A DNA stretch of 64,000 nt from Anaerolineaceae bacterium (GTDB taxonomy: Bacteria; Chloroflexota; Anaerolineae; Anaerolineales; Anaerolineaceae): NCBI GenBank assembly GCA_016841525.1, contig JAENYZ010000006.1:1-64000 (forward strand). Reading direction: 5' to 3'. The position numbers and the translations under genes were made by a program. The first letter of the stretch is position 1. Each line of letters begins with the position of its first letter. Shown here one piece after another: positions 14,729 to 23,601 of the stretch. Below the pieces are notes generated by a model that searched no databases, was not told where the DNA came from, and saw nothing but the letters and a program-made list of their open reading frames with translations.

Positions 14729-16930
14729 TTACTCAATTGTTAGGAATGTCCAGACCTCCCCACCAGTTTCGAAATTGTTTGTACCTATGTACAGTTGTCC
14801 TTTGTAACTTGTTATTGCATTGTCCCAATACGACCATCCATTGTTATTATCCTCAAATCCTCCAAAGGATACTTGGATCCATTCTGTGCCGGTTGCTGTT
14901 CGCCATACTTCCAGACCTGTCATGTCGTTTTGAATGACAATATAGAGATAGCCGTCAAATACTTCCATTCCGTTAATTAGATCATCACCTAAAGGGTAAG
15001 CATACATCTGAAGATCAAAAGCTTTGTCCCAGTTTTCACCGTCTGCAGACCGCCAGACCTCAATCGATATTGAATCAGAAGTAGTAGCATAAAGATAGCC
15101 GTCAAAGGTTGCCAAGGCAGTTACTCCTGAGTTCTCCGAATTGCCAAACCCGCCTTCCATAACAAGTTCATAATTGTTACCGTCCGTCCGCCATATTTGA
15201 CCGCCGGTATCGATATTATAAGTACCCCAATATAGTTTGCCATGGAATATATCACTTGCAGGAGCGCCCAGGTTAGCTGGATCTCCAAATCCTCCAGAAA
15301 TCGATAGGTTCCAATTAACACCATCCTTGCTAAACCAAATATCGTTGCCAACTCCTTCAGAGCCCCAGGTGCTTGCAAACAAGATATTATTAAATACTTT
15401 GAATGTATTAATTTCATTGGAAGAATAGTTGACATCTTCAATCCAATTCTGGCCATCAGCAGTACGCCAAATTTTTCCTTGGTCATCACCAAATTTCCAA
15501 CTGCCGCAGTAAAGATAACCCTTGAACTCAATCATCGCAGCACATGCGTTGGTGTCACGATGATCCACCATTTGCCAGGAAGTACCGTTTGTACGCCACA
15601 CTTCAGCATATTCATGGCCGTCATGAAGCTGCCATACACCAGCATAAAGATAACCTTTAAAGGTCGCCAGGGAAGGGATTTGCATATTTTCTGAATTCCC
15701 AAAACCATCATTGTTTACTTGGGTCCAGGGGAGAAATTCATCAGAATTATCAATATTAAATCCATAGAGTGTTGCATCTCCATCGTCATCTGGCACTAAT
15801 GAGTCAATCCATATTCCATGCCGTAAATCAATAGTAAAATCATCACCCTCTTGCATACATGGTACACTAAAATCGGCAAACCAGTTTCCCTCAATATCTG
15901 CAGTTACATAACGCCAGTACCATCCAAATCCATCAAAAGCTAAAGCCTCCAATGATTGCTCAGGTTCTGCGATGCCATAGACAATATCTGCTTCCAAGTC
16001 GAGTTCTGTAATCATTACATTGCTGACTTCCAACGTCTTTGTAAATGGGCCATAGACAGCTGCATCCACAAATGCAGTAATTATGTCCCCTGGCTTAAGA
16101 TCATAGTTATCAGTGTAAAATAGGAATGAATGAGGATCCCCTTCCACAATTTCTACGAGAACCTCTTTTGTATAATCAGGATTGGGTGTTGTCGCAGGAT
16201 CATCGACAAAAATTGTTACCATATCACCAATCGGCCAATCCCAACCCTCAATTTGATCATCATTTGCGCGAGCATATACAACTGGATTGGGAATACGAAA
16301 TTTTGCCCCTGTCCCATCTCCATCGTCGTCGTATACCATAGCATGAGCTCCCTCACCAGGATGCAGATCATAAACCTCTTCTCCATTTTGCGGGATTGAA
16401 AAATCTACTTCCCAGTATCCTTCTTCATCTGCAACCGCTTTCCTCAATGGTAGTATCTCATTATTGTATATATTGACAATAACCTCTTGGCCTACATCTG
16501 CGAATCCAGCAACTGTATCATTAACATGATCTACCTTATCGATCGTGATATATCTCATTTCATGTACTTTTGTCACATCCCCATGACTCATTGTGTATAA
16601 CTGGCCAGATTCTAAATCAAATGGCAAATCCTCCAGAGAGAATTCCGCACTGGTATCTTCTGGGAAATCAGCATATACAATAACAGTTGATGTAGCGGTG
16701 TAATCCACACCCACGCCATTTTTGGGATCATCGATTGTGAGGGTGACTTCCTCACCAAGTGGCCAACTCCATCCTATGACCTGTGTTTCTTCAAATGTAT
16801 AAACATCAAATCTTGGAAAATATTGGGCACTAACAGAATTTTGATTAGTGGGAAACAATGAAATCGACGCAAAAAGTAAGGTAAAAATTACCAATACTTG
16901 GATATTTAACTTCCTAATTTTCCTTTCCAT
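14729..16930 (-). CDS. Secreted repeat protein with a propeller-like C-terminal region
   Basis: This 733-residue protein has a Sec signal peptide (basic MERKIRKLN, then VLVIFTLLFASISLF, cleavage near SVSAQ). Residues about 38-390 hold related beta-rich modules. Two of them share 'V(I/E)GW(S/D)WP(L/I)G(E/D)xVTxxxDDP', and others read ADxxGxWxADFSVP. From about 400 a repeat of roughly 45-55 residues recurs six or seven times: FxGYLYAGTxxxxxGxEVWRTxDGxxWxxVxxxGFGNxxN. This repeat spacing suggests a beta-propeller. No enzyme motif, sortase signal or membrane anchor is visible. The ATG has AGGAGTCTTTAA upstream. It is probably an extracellular binding protein. Confidence 0.75.
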   Translation of the reverse strand: MERKIRKLNIQVLVIFTLLFASISLFPTNQNSVSAQYFPRFDVYTFEETQVIGWSWPLGEEVTLTIDDPKNGVGVDYTATSTVIVYADFPEDTSAEFSLEDLPFDLESGQLYTMSHGDVTKVHEMRYITIDKVDHVNDTVAGFADVGQEVIVNIYNNEILPLRKAVADEEGYWEVDFSIPQNGEEVYDLHPGEGAHAMVYDDDGDGTGAKFRIPNPVVYARANDDQIEGWDWPIGDMVTIFVDDPATTPNPDYTKEVLVEIVEGDPHSFLFYTDNYDLKPGDIITAFVDAAVYGPFTKTLEVSNVMITELDLEADIVYGIAEPEQSLEALAFDGFGWYWRYVTADIEGNWFADFSVPCMQEGDDFTIDLRHGIWIDSLVPDDDGDATLYGFNIDNSDEFLPWTQVNNDGFGNSENMQIPSLATFKGYLYAGVWQLHDGHEYAEVWRTNGTSWQMVDHRDTNACAAMIEFKGYLYCGSWKFGDDQGKIWRTADGQNWIEDVNYSSNEINTFKVFNNILFASTWGSEGVGNDIWFSKDGVNWNLSISGGFGDPANLGAPASDIFHGKLYWGTYNIDTGGQIWRTDGNNYELVMEGGFGNSENSGVTALATFDGYLYATTSDSISIEVWRSADGENWDKAFDLQMYAYPLGDDLINGMEVFDGYLYIVIQNDMTGLEVWRTATGTEWIQVSFGGFEDNNNGWSYWDNAITSYKGQLYIGTNNFETGGEVWTFLTIE

Positions 16931-17876
16931 TTAAAGACTCCTTTTGCAATCTCAACAAGATCACTCAGAATAAAATCTGTGAGAAAGCAATATATTTTTT
17001 GTTTAATATTTTGACAAATGTGGTGGAGGTGCACGTGAATAAAGGAAAATTACAAGCTCTTTTAAATACACTACAAAATCCCTTATGTATGGACCAATAG
17101 TGTACATTTAGCCACTCCTCAGAAATTAATCAAGGAATTTTACGAATTCATTCTTAACTTAACGATGTGGAGTTATGGGAATACAAAGAACTGCAAATGA
17201 CTGTATATGTTTATATTGTACAATAAAAGATTGCTAATTTCAAAAATAATGTTACACTAACGAATTTTTTCCGATTTAAAACCAAAAACTGAAAATTCTA
17301 TGAGGATTTACAATCATTACCATGATCTAGTTTTGTGAACATAAATTCAAATGGAATTGTAATAATAATGCATGAAAATAATCCCAATAATTCTTTCTGC
17401 GACATCCTTGAAGTGAGTGCATCTCTCTTTGGCATCTACAAGCGCTGTAATAATAATTGGATGGCTGCTAACAATACTAACTGGATATCAAGGGAGCGCT
17501 AATAATTAAAAAGACGGTCTTTAATCTTGATTCATTACCAAAAGCCAAATTTGGTGTTTGATGATCTTATGTGCGATAGTTAATAACATAATGAGAGATC
17601 AAATTAAGATTGAAGAGCAGACAAACATTAGCTTCCTCATCCAATTAACCAACAATTATGCTAGGAAAATGAATATTTTAAGTTAGCGAAACTTGTCAAG
17701 GACACACAACCAATTTTGAAGAATCACCGTGCCAAATTACATCCACTTGTGAAGAAAGTTCTTGATCATTACTAAAAATATAAGAGGGAAAAAGACTAAA
17801 ATGATATAAAATTTCATATTTTTGTTTCTGTTGTGATAAAATAGAATACATGTTCTATTCATAACCTAAATAAAAT
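16931..17876. other. Long AT-rich spacer without genes
   Basis: Almost 950 bp with stops in all frames and no recognised RNA, repeat or decayed domain. The last 45 bp hold the operator-like palindrome described separately. Confidence 0.5.
17831..17862 (+). promoter_or_regulatory. Operator-like palindrome resembling the SOS box at 8867
   Basis: TAGAATACATGTTCTA (17842-17857) is palindromic in its outer five bases on each side. It reads GAAT-ACAT-GTTC, one base from GAAC-N4-GTTC. The context AAAATAGAA-N-A-N-N-TGTTCTAT is shared with the promoter at 8863-8882. TTGTGA (17831-17836) and TATTCA (17856-17861) occupy -35 and -10-like positions at the same places relative to the palindrome. The first gene downstream is the 61-codon ORF at 17877. 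Confidence 0.45.
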
Positions 17877-18062
17877 ATGCAACATAATCACAATCCCCAC
17901 CAAGCTCCCCATCTCACCCAAACCTACGGCGACCACGGCCTCCGCAGCGCCTGCCCCGACCTTCTCGATTACTCCATGATCTTCGATATCTCCGGTGGCT
18001 TATATGATGGAGAACGCTTGAAGGTAGACAGCGCTTATCACCCCTGCTGGGACAACGTATAG
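17877..18062 (+). CDS. Unrecognised 61-codon ORF, possible gene fragment
   Basis: The frame MQHNHNPHQAPHLTQTYGDH continues with LRSACPDLLDYSMIFDISGG and LYDGERLKVDSAYHPCWDNV before TAG. Its base composition is clearly GC-richer than the flanking spacers and its residue use looks protein-like, unlike random AT-rich frames. There is no good RBS before the ATG, and no family is recognised. It may be the 5' remnant of a larger acquired gene or a small protein under the operator-like palindrome 20 bp upstream. Existence is uncertain. Confidence 0.35.
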   Translation: MQHNHNPHQAPHLTQTYGDHGLRSACPDLLDYSMIFDISGGLYDGERLKVDSAYHPCWDNV

Positions 18063-18322
18063 ATCAACACTCATTTTTCATTGATTACAACCAGGATGTA
18101 AAAATGTTATTAGCCAATAACAATGTAATTATTAATTTAATGAAATAATCTCAGCATTTTGCTATAATTAAGCATAATCACTATCCCGACTTTTCTCATC
18201 CGAGCATATCTGGAACGTTTCTTTATCGAACAACGTCTTAACGATAACGACGATCCCATAGATGTAATAATTAAAATTGGAAAGTATCTCTTACTTTCCA
18301 CCCTTTAATCTCGGAGGTTGAG

Positions 18323-18562
18323 ATGTCTCGAAAAATTTCTTTCGTTTTGGTTTTGCTGATCGCTTTGCTGTTACTTGCGGGCTGCCGGCGTGAGCCAGGG
18401 CTTGCCAACCCTGCCTCTGAGTTCTGTGAGGAAAATGGCGGTACGGTTGAGATCCGGGAGGATGACACAGGTGGGCAGGTAGGCTACTGCATCTTCCCGG
18501 ACGGCAGCGAGTGTGAAGAATGGGCATATTATCGCGGTGAGTGCCAGCCCGATGGTGATTAG
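18323..18562 (+). CDS. DUF333-domain lipoprotein
   Basis: The 79 residues begin with a lipoprotein signal peptide (MSRKISFVLVLLIALLLLAGC, lipobox LAGC with Cys21). The short DUF333 module follows: LANPASEFCEENGGTVEIR, GYCIFPDGSECEEWAYYRGEC. The cysteines likely form disulphides. These small modules occur on envelope proteins and their role is unknown; some are labelled 'putative hemolysin' without evidence. The start is supported by CTCGGAGGTTGAG just upstream. Acylated by Lgt (30046 in this window), it would sit on the outer face of the membrane. Confidence 0.85.
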   Translation: MSRKISFVLVLLIALLLLAGCRREPGLANPASEFCEENGGTVEIREDDTGGQVGYCIFPDGSECEEWAYYRGECQPDGD

Positions 18563-18701
18563 TCCCTGCCAGTAAAATTATGTTGGGCACACCTTGTTTG
18601 AACAATGTGGGGAGCCTGATGAATATTTTTTATCGATCTAAAGAGAGAAATATCCAGGCTCTCCATGGTGTTGATTAATCAGAACCAGGTGATTATTTGA
18701 C

Positions 18702-19691
18702 TTAATAAAAAGTCGTCCTAATCACCGGCTGGAACATATCCTTCCGCTTTGCACATACCTTATCCAGAAGGCATTCTGCACATATTGGCTCAGTCATCTC
18801 GGGACACTGGCTGCGCATATACCGGAACAGGAATTCATCGACCACGCTGATAGGTCTGCTGGAAAGTTCGACCAGCGTTTGTAGAACCTGGAAGGATGCA
18901 AATCGGACTGCCCACTCATCTTGCGGACTGACGATCTGCCGGTGCGTCAGCTTTGTTCTCATGTCTTCGTCAAGGACATCGACCATGCCAATGCGCAGGA
19001 TGGAGCGCATGCAGTGATAATCGACGATCGGTCCGATGGTTTCATTTTCTCCGAATTTTAAAAAGCCTTCCGGCCTTTGGCTGAGGCACAAAGCCAGCAA
19101 GTTGGATTTTTTCTTCAAGGGATCTTCTTTATAACCGCCCATTTCACCAAGAATAGATAGGAAAGTACCCAAAGGTTTCTCTGAATGATGTGATTCTTTG
19201 AGTATCTTCTCTGGGGTCAGACCTGAATTGAGCATGTCCCGACCAAAAGCCCGGGCTTGCTGAAGATGCAGCTCAATTGCCGGCATTTGCACATTCCCCT
19301 GATCATCACGAAAGACATTTTCAAACTCTTGCAGGCTTAAATTTGCCTGTCCTTCAGGGGTGAAAAAGGCAGGGTTCAGCTCCAGCATACGCGTGTAGGC
19401 ATAAAAAAGATAGCTTGACCCCTTCAATCGCTTTCCATCCAAAACGGCGAGCAGCGGTTTGTCATACTTACCGTTCTTTGTCTCCCAAAAGCTGAATTGC
19501 TGGAGGGTGACGGCGAAGAAATAGTCCAGGGTCAAAGGATGGTTGATGGGCGGTAAGTAATCCCCGACAAAATCAGGTTGACTGGCGGCAGGAAGGTCTT
19601 TGATTACCAGTGCAATTTTATTTACCTGAACCTGATTGATGCTGACACGAGGGTCAAGGCTCATTCGGTATTTATTCGATTTTTCTGTCAT
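18702..19691 (-). CDS. Conserved protein with an endonuclease III-like C-terminal Fe-S-type cysteine loop
   Basis: I start at MTEKSNKYR (329 residues), which has GGAGC seven bases upstream; a further upstream ATG lacks an RBS. The C-terminus holds C-x7-C-x2-C-x5-C (CPEMTEPICAECLLDKVC), close to the C-x6-C-x2-C-x5-C [4Fe-4S] loop of helix-hairpin-helix DNA glycosylases. About 85 residues earlier, GPIVDYHCMRSILRIGMV resembles their VDTHVxRxxxRLG segment, which bears the catalytic Asp. In the right place before it, DPLKKKSNLLALCLSQRPE could be the degenerate hairpin region. It may be a distant DNA-repair-like or base-recognition protein; the assignment is a hypothesis. No operon partner is evident. 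Confidence 0.55.
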   Translation of the reverse strand: MTEKSNKYRMSLDPRVSINQVQVNKIALVIKDLPAASQPDFVGDYLPPINHPLTLDYFFAVTLQQFSFWETKNGKYDKPLLAVLDGKRLKGSSYLFYAYTRMLELNPAFFTPEGQANLSLQEFENVFRDDQGNVQMPAIELHLQQARAFGRDMLNSGLTPEKILKESHHSEKPLGTFLSILGEMGGYKEDPLKKKSNLLALCLSQRPEGFLKFGENETIGPIVDYHCMRSILRIGMVDVLDEDMRTKLTHRQIVSPQDEWAVRFASFQVLQTLVELSSRPISVVDEFLFRYMRSQCPEMTEPICAECLLDKVCAKRKDMFQPVIRTTFY

Positions 19692-19873
19692 GTAATTAGC
19701 TCCAAATCGGGGATGATAGATCAAAGGTGTGCGAATATATTATTTACGGAACTTATCTGCGCTTTCTTAAACGCAAATAAATTTTGTTTGAGAGCATTAT
19801 AATATAAGTTAATCTCAGTAATTTTCTGGCGCCAGGTTTCTGCCCTGGTTTAATCAAATGATAGGAGTTTTCT

Positions 19874-21547
19874 ATGATGAAAACGATTCGTGGCCTGATT
19901 ATCGTCATTCTTTTGGTTATTTTCCTGTCTTCTTGTGCTCCTGCAGCACCCGTTGTCGAAACGGAACCGCCTGCAATCACGCTGCCAGAACCAACGCCAA
20001 CGTTCACACCTGAACCAGAGCCGGTCTTATGGTGGAAGGATATCGTGTTCTATGAAATTTTTGTTCGCAGCTTTTTTGATGGCGATGGGGATGGAATCGG
20101 CGACTTCCAGGGGATCATTCAAAAACTGGATTATCTCAATGACGGCGATCCAAACACCCAGGACGACCTGGGCATTGGTGGGATCTGGCTGATGCCGATC
20201 AACCCTTCACCCTCTTATCACGGTTATGACGTCACCGATTATTACGACGTCAATCCTGAATACGGCACGATGGATGAATTCAAACAATTGCTGGAAGAAG
20301 CCCACAAGCGGGATATCAAGGTGATTATTGACCTGGTCTTAAATCACACTTCTACGGCCCATCCCTGGTTTCAAGCATCACAGGATCCTGAGTCTGAATA
20401 TCACGATTGGTATGTCTGGTCTGAGGAAAATCCGCAAACGCCAGGTCCATGGTCACAGAATGCCTGGCATCGTAATGCAGCAAACGGCATGTATTATTAC
20501 GGAATCTTTTGGGGCGGCATGCCCGATCTTAATTATGACAACCCGGATGTCAGCGCCGAGATGATGAATGTTTCGAAGTTCTGGCTTGAGGAGGTTGGCG
20601 TTGATGGATTCAGGGTAGATGCAGCCCGTTATTTGTTCGCTGACGGCTTCGTACAGCAAGATACCAAAGAAACCATCCAGTGGTTTGAAGACTGGCGGTC
20701 CTTTTATAAAGATGTCAATCGTGACACTTTCACAGTTGGGGAGGTTTGGACCAATTTGCAGGTGACTGCGAAGTACGGCCAGGGAATGGATTCGCTGTTT
20801 ATGTTTGATCTGGCAGAGGATATCAAGAATTCGACTTATTACCCTGATCCATCGCGAATTATTCAATCCTATCTCACCGCCCTCGAATACTTTCCTGAGG
20901 AGGACTTCAGTACTTTTCTATCCAATCATGACCAGCAGCGTGTGATGTCGCTGTATGAAGGGAATGTTGATAAAGCAAAGACAGGTGCCTTTGTCTACCT
21001 GACGGGTCCGGGTGTCCCCTTTATTTATTATGGTGAGGAAATTGGGATGTTTGGCAACAAACCCGATGAAAATCTAAGGACGCTGATGCAGTGGTCGGGT
21101 GAAACCAATGCAGGGTTTACCCCGGGAACGCCATGGCAGCCAGCAGACAGCAGCTATCAGGAGGTCAATGTTGCTGCGCAGGAAGGGGAGGACACCTCTT
21201 TATTAAATCATTACCGTAGCCTTGTTAATTTGCGCAACCAGCATCCAGTGTTGCGGGTGGGTGCGTATCTGCCGTTTACATCTTCCTGCCGATTGATTTA
21301 TCCGGTTTTACGGATTGATGATGAAGAAGCGCTAATCCTCATTGCCAACCTAGATCGACGGGTACAGGAGGGCTGTACAATTTCAATTGAAGAGAGCCCC
21401 CTGGTAGGTGACTATGAGATTGAGGTCATCTTTGGCGAAGGTGAATTTGCCAGTATTAGCTTTGAAGAGAACGGCGCAATCCTTGATTTTCAAATCCCGG
21501 TGGATTTGGATCCCTGGGAATGTTTCATCCTGAAAGTACGACGGTAA
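19874..21547 (+). CDS. GH13 alpha-amylase-family lipoprotein
   Basis: This is a 557-residue secreted enzyme. The signal peptide ends in the lipobox LSSC (Cys21), and a Pro/Glu/Thr-rich linker follows (residues ~22-52). The (beta/alpha)8 barrel carries the GH13 regions: DVNPEYGTMDEF, VIIDLVLNHTS (region I), GFRVDAARYL (nucleophile Asp, region II), TVGEVW (acid/base Glu, region III) and FLSNHDQQR (region IV Asp). The C-terminal ~100 residues are the beta domain. It would hydrolyse alpha-1,4 or alpha-1,6 glucans at the cell surface. An RBS (GATAGGAGTTTTCT) precedes ATG-ATG. It is monocistronic. Confidence 0.93.
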   Translation: MMKTIRGLIIVILLVIFLSSCAPAAPVVETEPPAITLPEPTPTFTPEPEPVLWWKDIVFYEIFVRSFFDGDGDGIGDFQGIIQKLDYLNDGDPNTQDDLGIGGIWLMPINPSPSYHGYDVTDYYDVNPEYGTMDEFKQLLEEAHKRDIKVIIDLVLNHTSTAHPWFQASQDPESEYHDWYVWSEENPQTPGPWSQNAWHRNAANGMYYYGIFWGGMPDLNYDNPDVSAEMMNVSKFWLEEVGVDGFRVDAARYLFADGFVQQDTKETIQWFEDWRSFYKDVNRDTFTVGEVWTNLQVTAKYGQGMDSLFMFDLAEDIKNSTYYPDPSRIIQSYLTALEYFPEEDFSTFLSNHDQQRVMSLYEGNVDKAKTGAFVYLTGPGVPFIYYGEEIGMFGNKPDENLRTLMQWSGETNAGFTPGTPWQPADSSYQEVNVAAQEGEDTSLLNHYRSLVNLRNQHPVLRVGAYLPFTSSCRLIYPVLRIDDEEALILIANLDRRVQEGCTISIEESPLVGDYEIEVIFGEGEFASISFEENGAILDFQIPVDLDPWECFILKVRR

Positions 21548-21578
21548 TGACAAGAATCCATATCGAATATCAGGTTCT

Positions 21579-21818
21579 TCAGGAAATGATTCCGGAGATT
21601 ACCATGTAAACCATTATGAGTGCGGCAATGAAAATCGCCAAACCAACCATAGCGCCGATAGCAAACTTAACGCGCTGGCCTTTTTCCATTGAAGCCCATT
21701 GACCTTTTAGCTCTGGCAGGTATTCTTTGTCCGGTTCTTCCCGCGCAAAAAATGCCCCCAGGATCGTCTTCCGGGTTTTTTTTTGCTGTTTGTCATCAGA
21801 TTTTTTTTGATTTTGCAT
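21579..21818 (-). CDS. Small single-pass membrane protein
   Basis: This 79-residue protein has a very basic N-terminus (MQNQKKSDDKQQKKTRKTIL), a polar middle and one C-terminal membrane helix (FAIGAMVGLAIFIAALIMVYMVISGI). It is convergent with the GH13 gene, 31 bp apart. No family is recognised. Its charge bias predicts a cytoplasmic N-terminus with a tail anchor. On the minus strand AAGAGAAAG lies before the ATG, a moderate ribosome site. Confidence 0.6.
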   Translation of the reverse strand: MQNQKKSDDKQQKKTRKTILGAFFAREEPDKEYLPELKGQWASMEKGQRVKFAIGAMVGLAIFIAALIMVYMVISGIIS

Positions 21819-22011
21819 TAAACAAACTTTCTCTTACGCCAAATTTTTTGTAACGATATTTATATTATGATTGTGAGATAAAAAATTATCAACCCGGATT
21901 TTTGAAATTATATCAGAACAAAGGAAGCTCATCGTTATATCCTTAAAAATCCCATTAAATTGAACGAGTGTTATAATATGAGCACAATTACTGGAGATTG
22001 AAGAGGATTTT

Positions 22012-22848
22012 ATGGAAGACTTTATTACCATGAAGGAAATCAAACAAGCTGTGGATGCAATTCGTGCGAGGATTGACATCGAGCCAGAAGTTGGGATGAT
22101 TTTAGGCACCGGCCTGGGCGATTTGGCAGACAGCGTTGAAGACGCAGTTATTATCCCGAATGACCAGATTCCGCAATGGCCGCTTTCAACTGTCCAGGGG
22201 CATAAAGGACGCCTGGTGATTGGTAGGCTTGAGAACGTTCGAGTCCTGGTCTTACAGGGTAGAACGCATTTCTATGAAGGTTACAGTATGGGACGCATCA
22301 CATTGCCAGTGCGCGTCATGAAACAACTTGGATGTGATAAGCTGGTGGTGACAAATGCTGCAGGTGCAATCAATCCGGATTTCGTCCCGGGCGATTTGAT
22401 GCTGATCAATGATCACCTTAATATTATTGGTATGTCTGGTGCCAATCCCCTTAAAGGACCGAACCTGGAAGAATTCGGGCCGCGTTTTCCAGACATGAGC
22501 CAGCCATATGATCGAGAATTGTTAAAACTTGCCCAAGAAGCATGCAATGAAGCAGGGATGGCATTTCAAGAAGGTGTATATGCTTCATTGGCTGGTCCAT
22601 CATTCGAAAGCCCGGCAGAACTTCGCTTTCTGCAAACCGTTGGTGCTGACGCAGTAGGTATGTCAACGGTGCCGGAAGTGATTGTGGCAAAGCACAGCGG
22701 CATGCGCGTGTTGGGTATATCCGGAATCAGTAACAAAGCCAATTTGGACGGCAGCACGATAACTACTCATGAAGAGGTTTTAGAGGCTGGTAAGGTGTTG
22801 GTGCCGAAGTTGACAACGCTTATTCGTGGATTTTTAGGGAAACTATAG
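22012..22848 (+). CDS. Purine nucleoside phosphorylase (trimeric, PNP/MTAP family)
   Basis: The 278-residue length is typical of the trimeric inosine/guanosine phosphorylases. Motifs are GMILGTGLGDLAD (phosphate loop), QGHKGRLVIG, LQGRTHFYEGYSM, LVVTNAAGAINPDFVPGDLMLINDHLN (purine/ribose site) and VGMSTVPEVIVAKHSGMRVLGISGISNKA. It splits inosine or guanosine into base and ribose-1-phosphate. The base could be recycled by the phosphoribosyltransferase at 5733. ATG 22012 follows TGGAGATTGAAGAGGATTTT. An in-frame ATG at 22030 (MKEIKQAV) is a possible alternative. Confidence 0.95.
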   Translation: MEDFITMKEIKQAVDAIRARIDIEPEVGMILGTGLGDLADSVEDAVIIPNDQIPQWPLSTVQGHKGRLVIGRLENVRVLVLQGRTHFYEGYSMGRITLPVRVMKQLGCDKLVVTNAAGAINPDFVPGDLMLINDHLNIIGMSGANPLKGPNLEEFGPRFPDMSQPYDRELLKLAQEACNEAGMAFQEGVYASLAGPSFESPAELRFLQTVGADAVGMSTVPEVIVAKHSGMRVLGISGISNKANLDGSTITTHEEVLEAGKVLVPKLTTLIRGFLGKL

Positions 22849-22895
22849 GTTAGTGATTGCTTTGATTTCCATAGTGTTTTTCAGGAACGCCTGAT

Positions 22896-23594
22896 ATGAA
22901 CGCGTTTCTTGATGACATTTTGCGCGGCCTGGTCACATTCAGCACCGGTATTTTTATTTTGCTGGGTCTTGGTTTTGTGATCTATCTGCAAAAATTTTTC
23001 AAAGGACTGAGAACCTGGCAGGGTTCTGTTTTTGAATTGGAAAAAGACCTGGCGCAGCGAAAATTAATTTCAGCATCAACCGGTTTGACACTGATATTGC
23101 TGCTTATTATTGGGGAATTCTTGCTGATCACCTTTATCAATCCGAGGATGTCCCAGGTGCCAGATCAAACATCCAGAGCTATTAATCCCCTGGCATCACC
23201 AACCACAACTTTGTCGGGGGTGGTAGATCAAACACCTCAGCCTGTTACCATCACCAATGATTTGCAAGAAGATATCGTCTCGGAATGTGTCGAAGGTATT
23301 CTTGAAATCACGACTCCCGCAAATGGCGAACAGGTCAGCGGTACGGTAGAGCTGATTGGTTCAGTAAATGTCGAAAATTTTGGATCTTATAAATATGAAT
23401 TTTCAACAACCGGCACCATAAATTGGGTCACAATTGCTGCCGGTAATCAGTTAAAATTAGATGAGAGCCTGGGGTTTTGGTACACAAGCGCGCTCACCCC
23501 TGGGCCGTATTTGTTAAGCCTGGTGCCCTTAAATAATTTAGGTGAAGAGATGACCCCATGCGTTATTATTGTTGAGGTTGTTTTAGAGGAGTAA
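22896..23594 (+). CDS. Two-helix membrane protein with an external Ig-like domain
   Basis: This is a 232-residue protein of unknown function. Helices are at about 10-32 and 59-81, with a charged cytoplasmic loop between them (FKGLRTWQGSVFELEKDLAQRK). A Ser/Thr/Pro linker leads to a beta-rich domain from about 128 (GILEITTPANGEQVSGTVELIGSVNVENFGSYKYEFS) that resembles a bacterial Ig-like fold. It has two Cys residues that could pair. The next gene's RBS (GAGGAG) overlaps its end, so it is probably co-transcribed with the GNAT gene and the sensor at 24161. Confidence 0.6.
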   Translation: MNAFLDDILRGLVTFSTGIFILLGLGFVIYLQKFFKGLRTWQGSVFELEKDLAQRKLISASTGLTLILLLIIGEFLLITFINPRMSQVPDQTSRAINPLASPTTTLSGVVDQTPQPVTITNDLQEDIVSECVEGILEITTPANGEQVSGTVELIGSVNVENFGSYKYEFSTTGTINWVTIAAGNQLKLDESLGFWYTSALTPGPYLLSLVPLNNLGEEMTPCVIIVEVVLEE

Positions 23595-23601
23595 TTTATA
23601 A

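Noticed and set aside
9780-18400. Duplicate of the tRNA 3' end as an att site
   Set aside because: I looked for the T-arm and acceptor sequence at the right side of the island and did not find a copy. The island claim therefore rests on content only.
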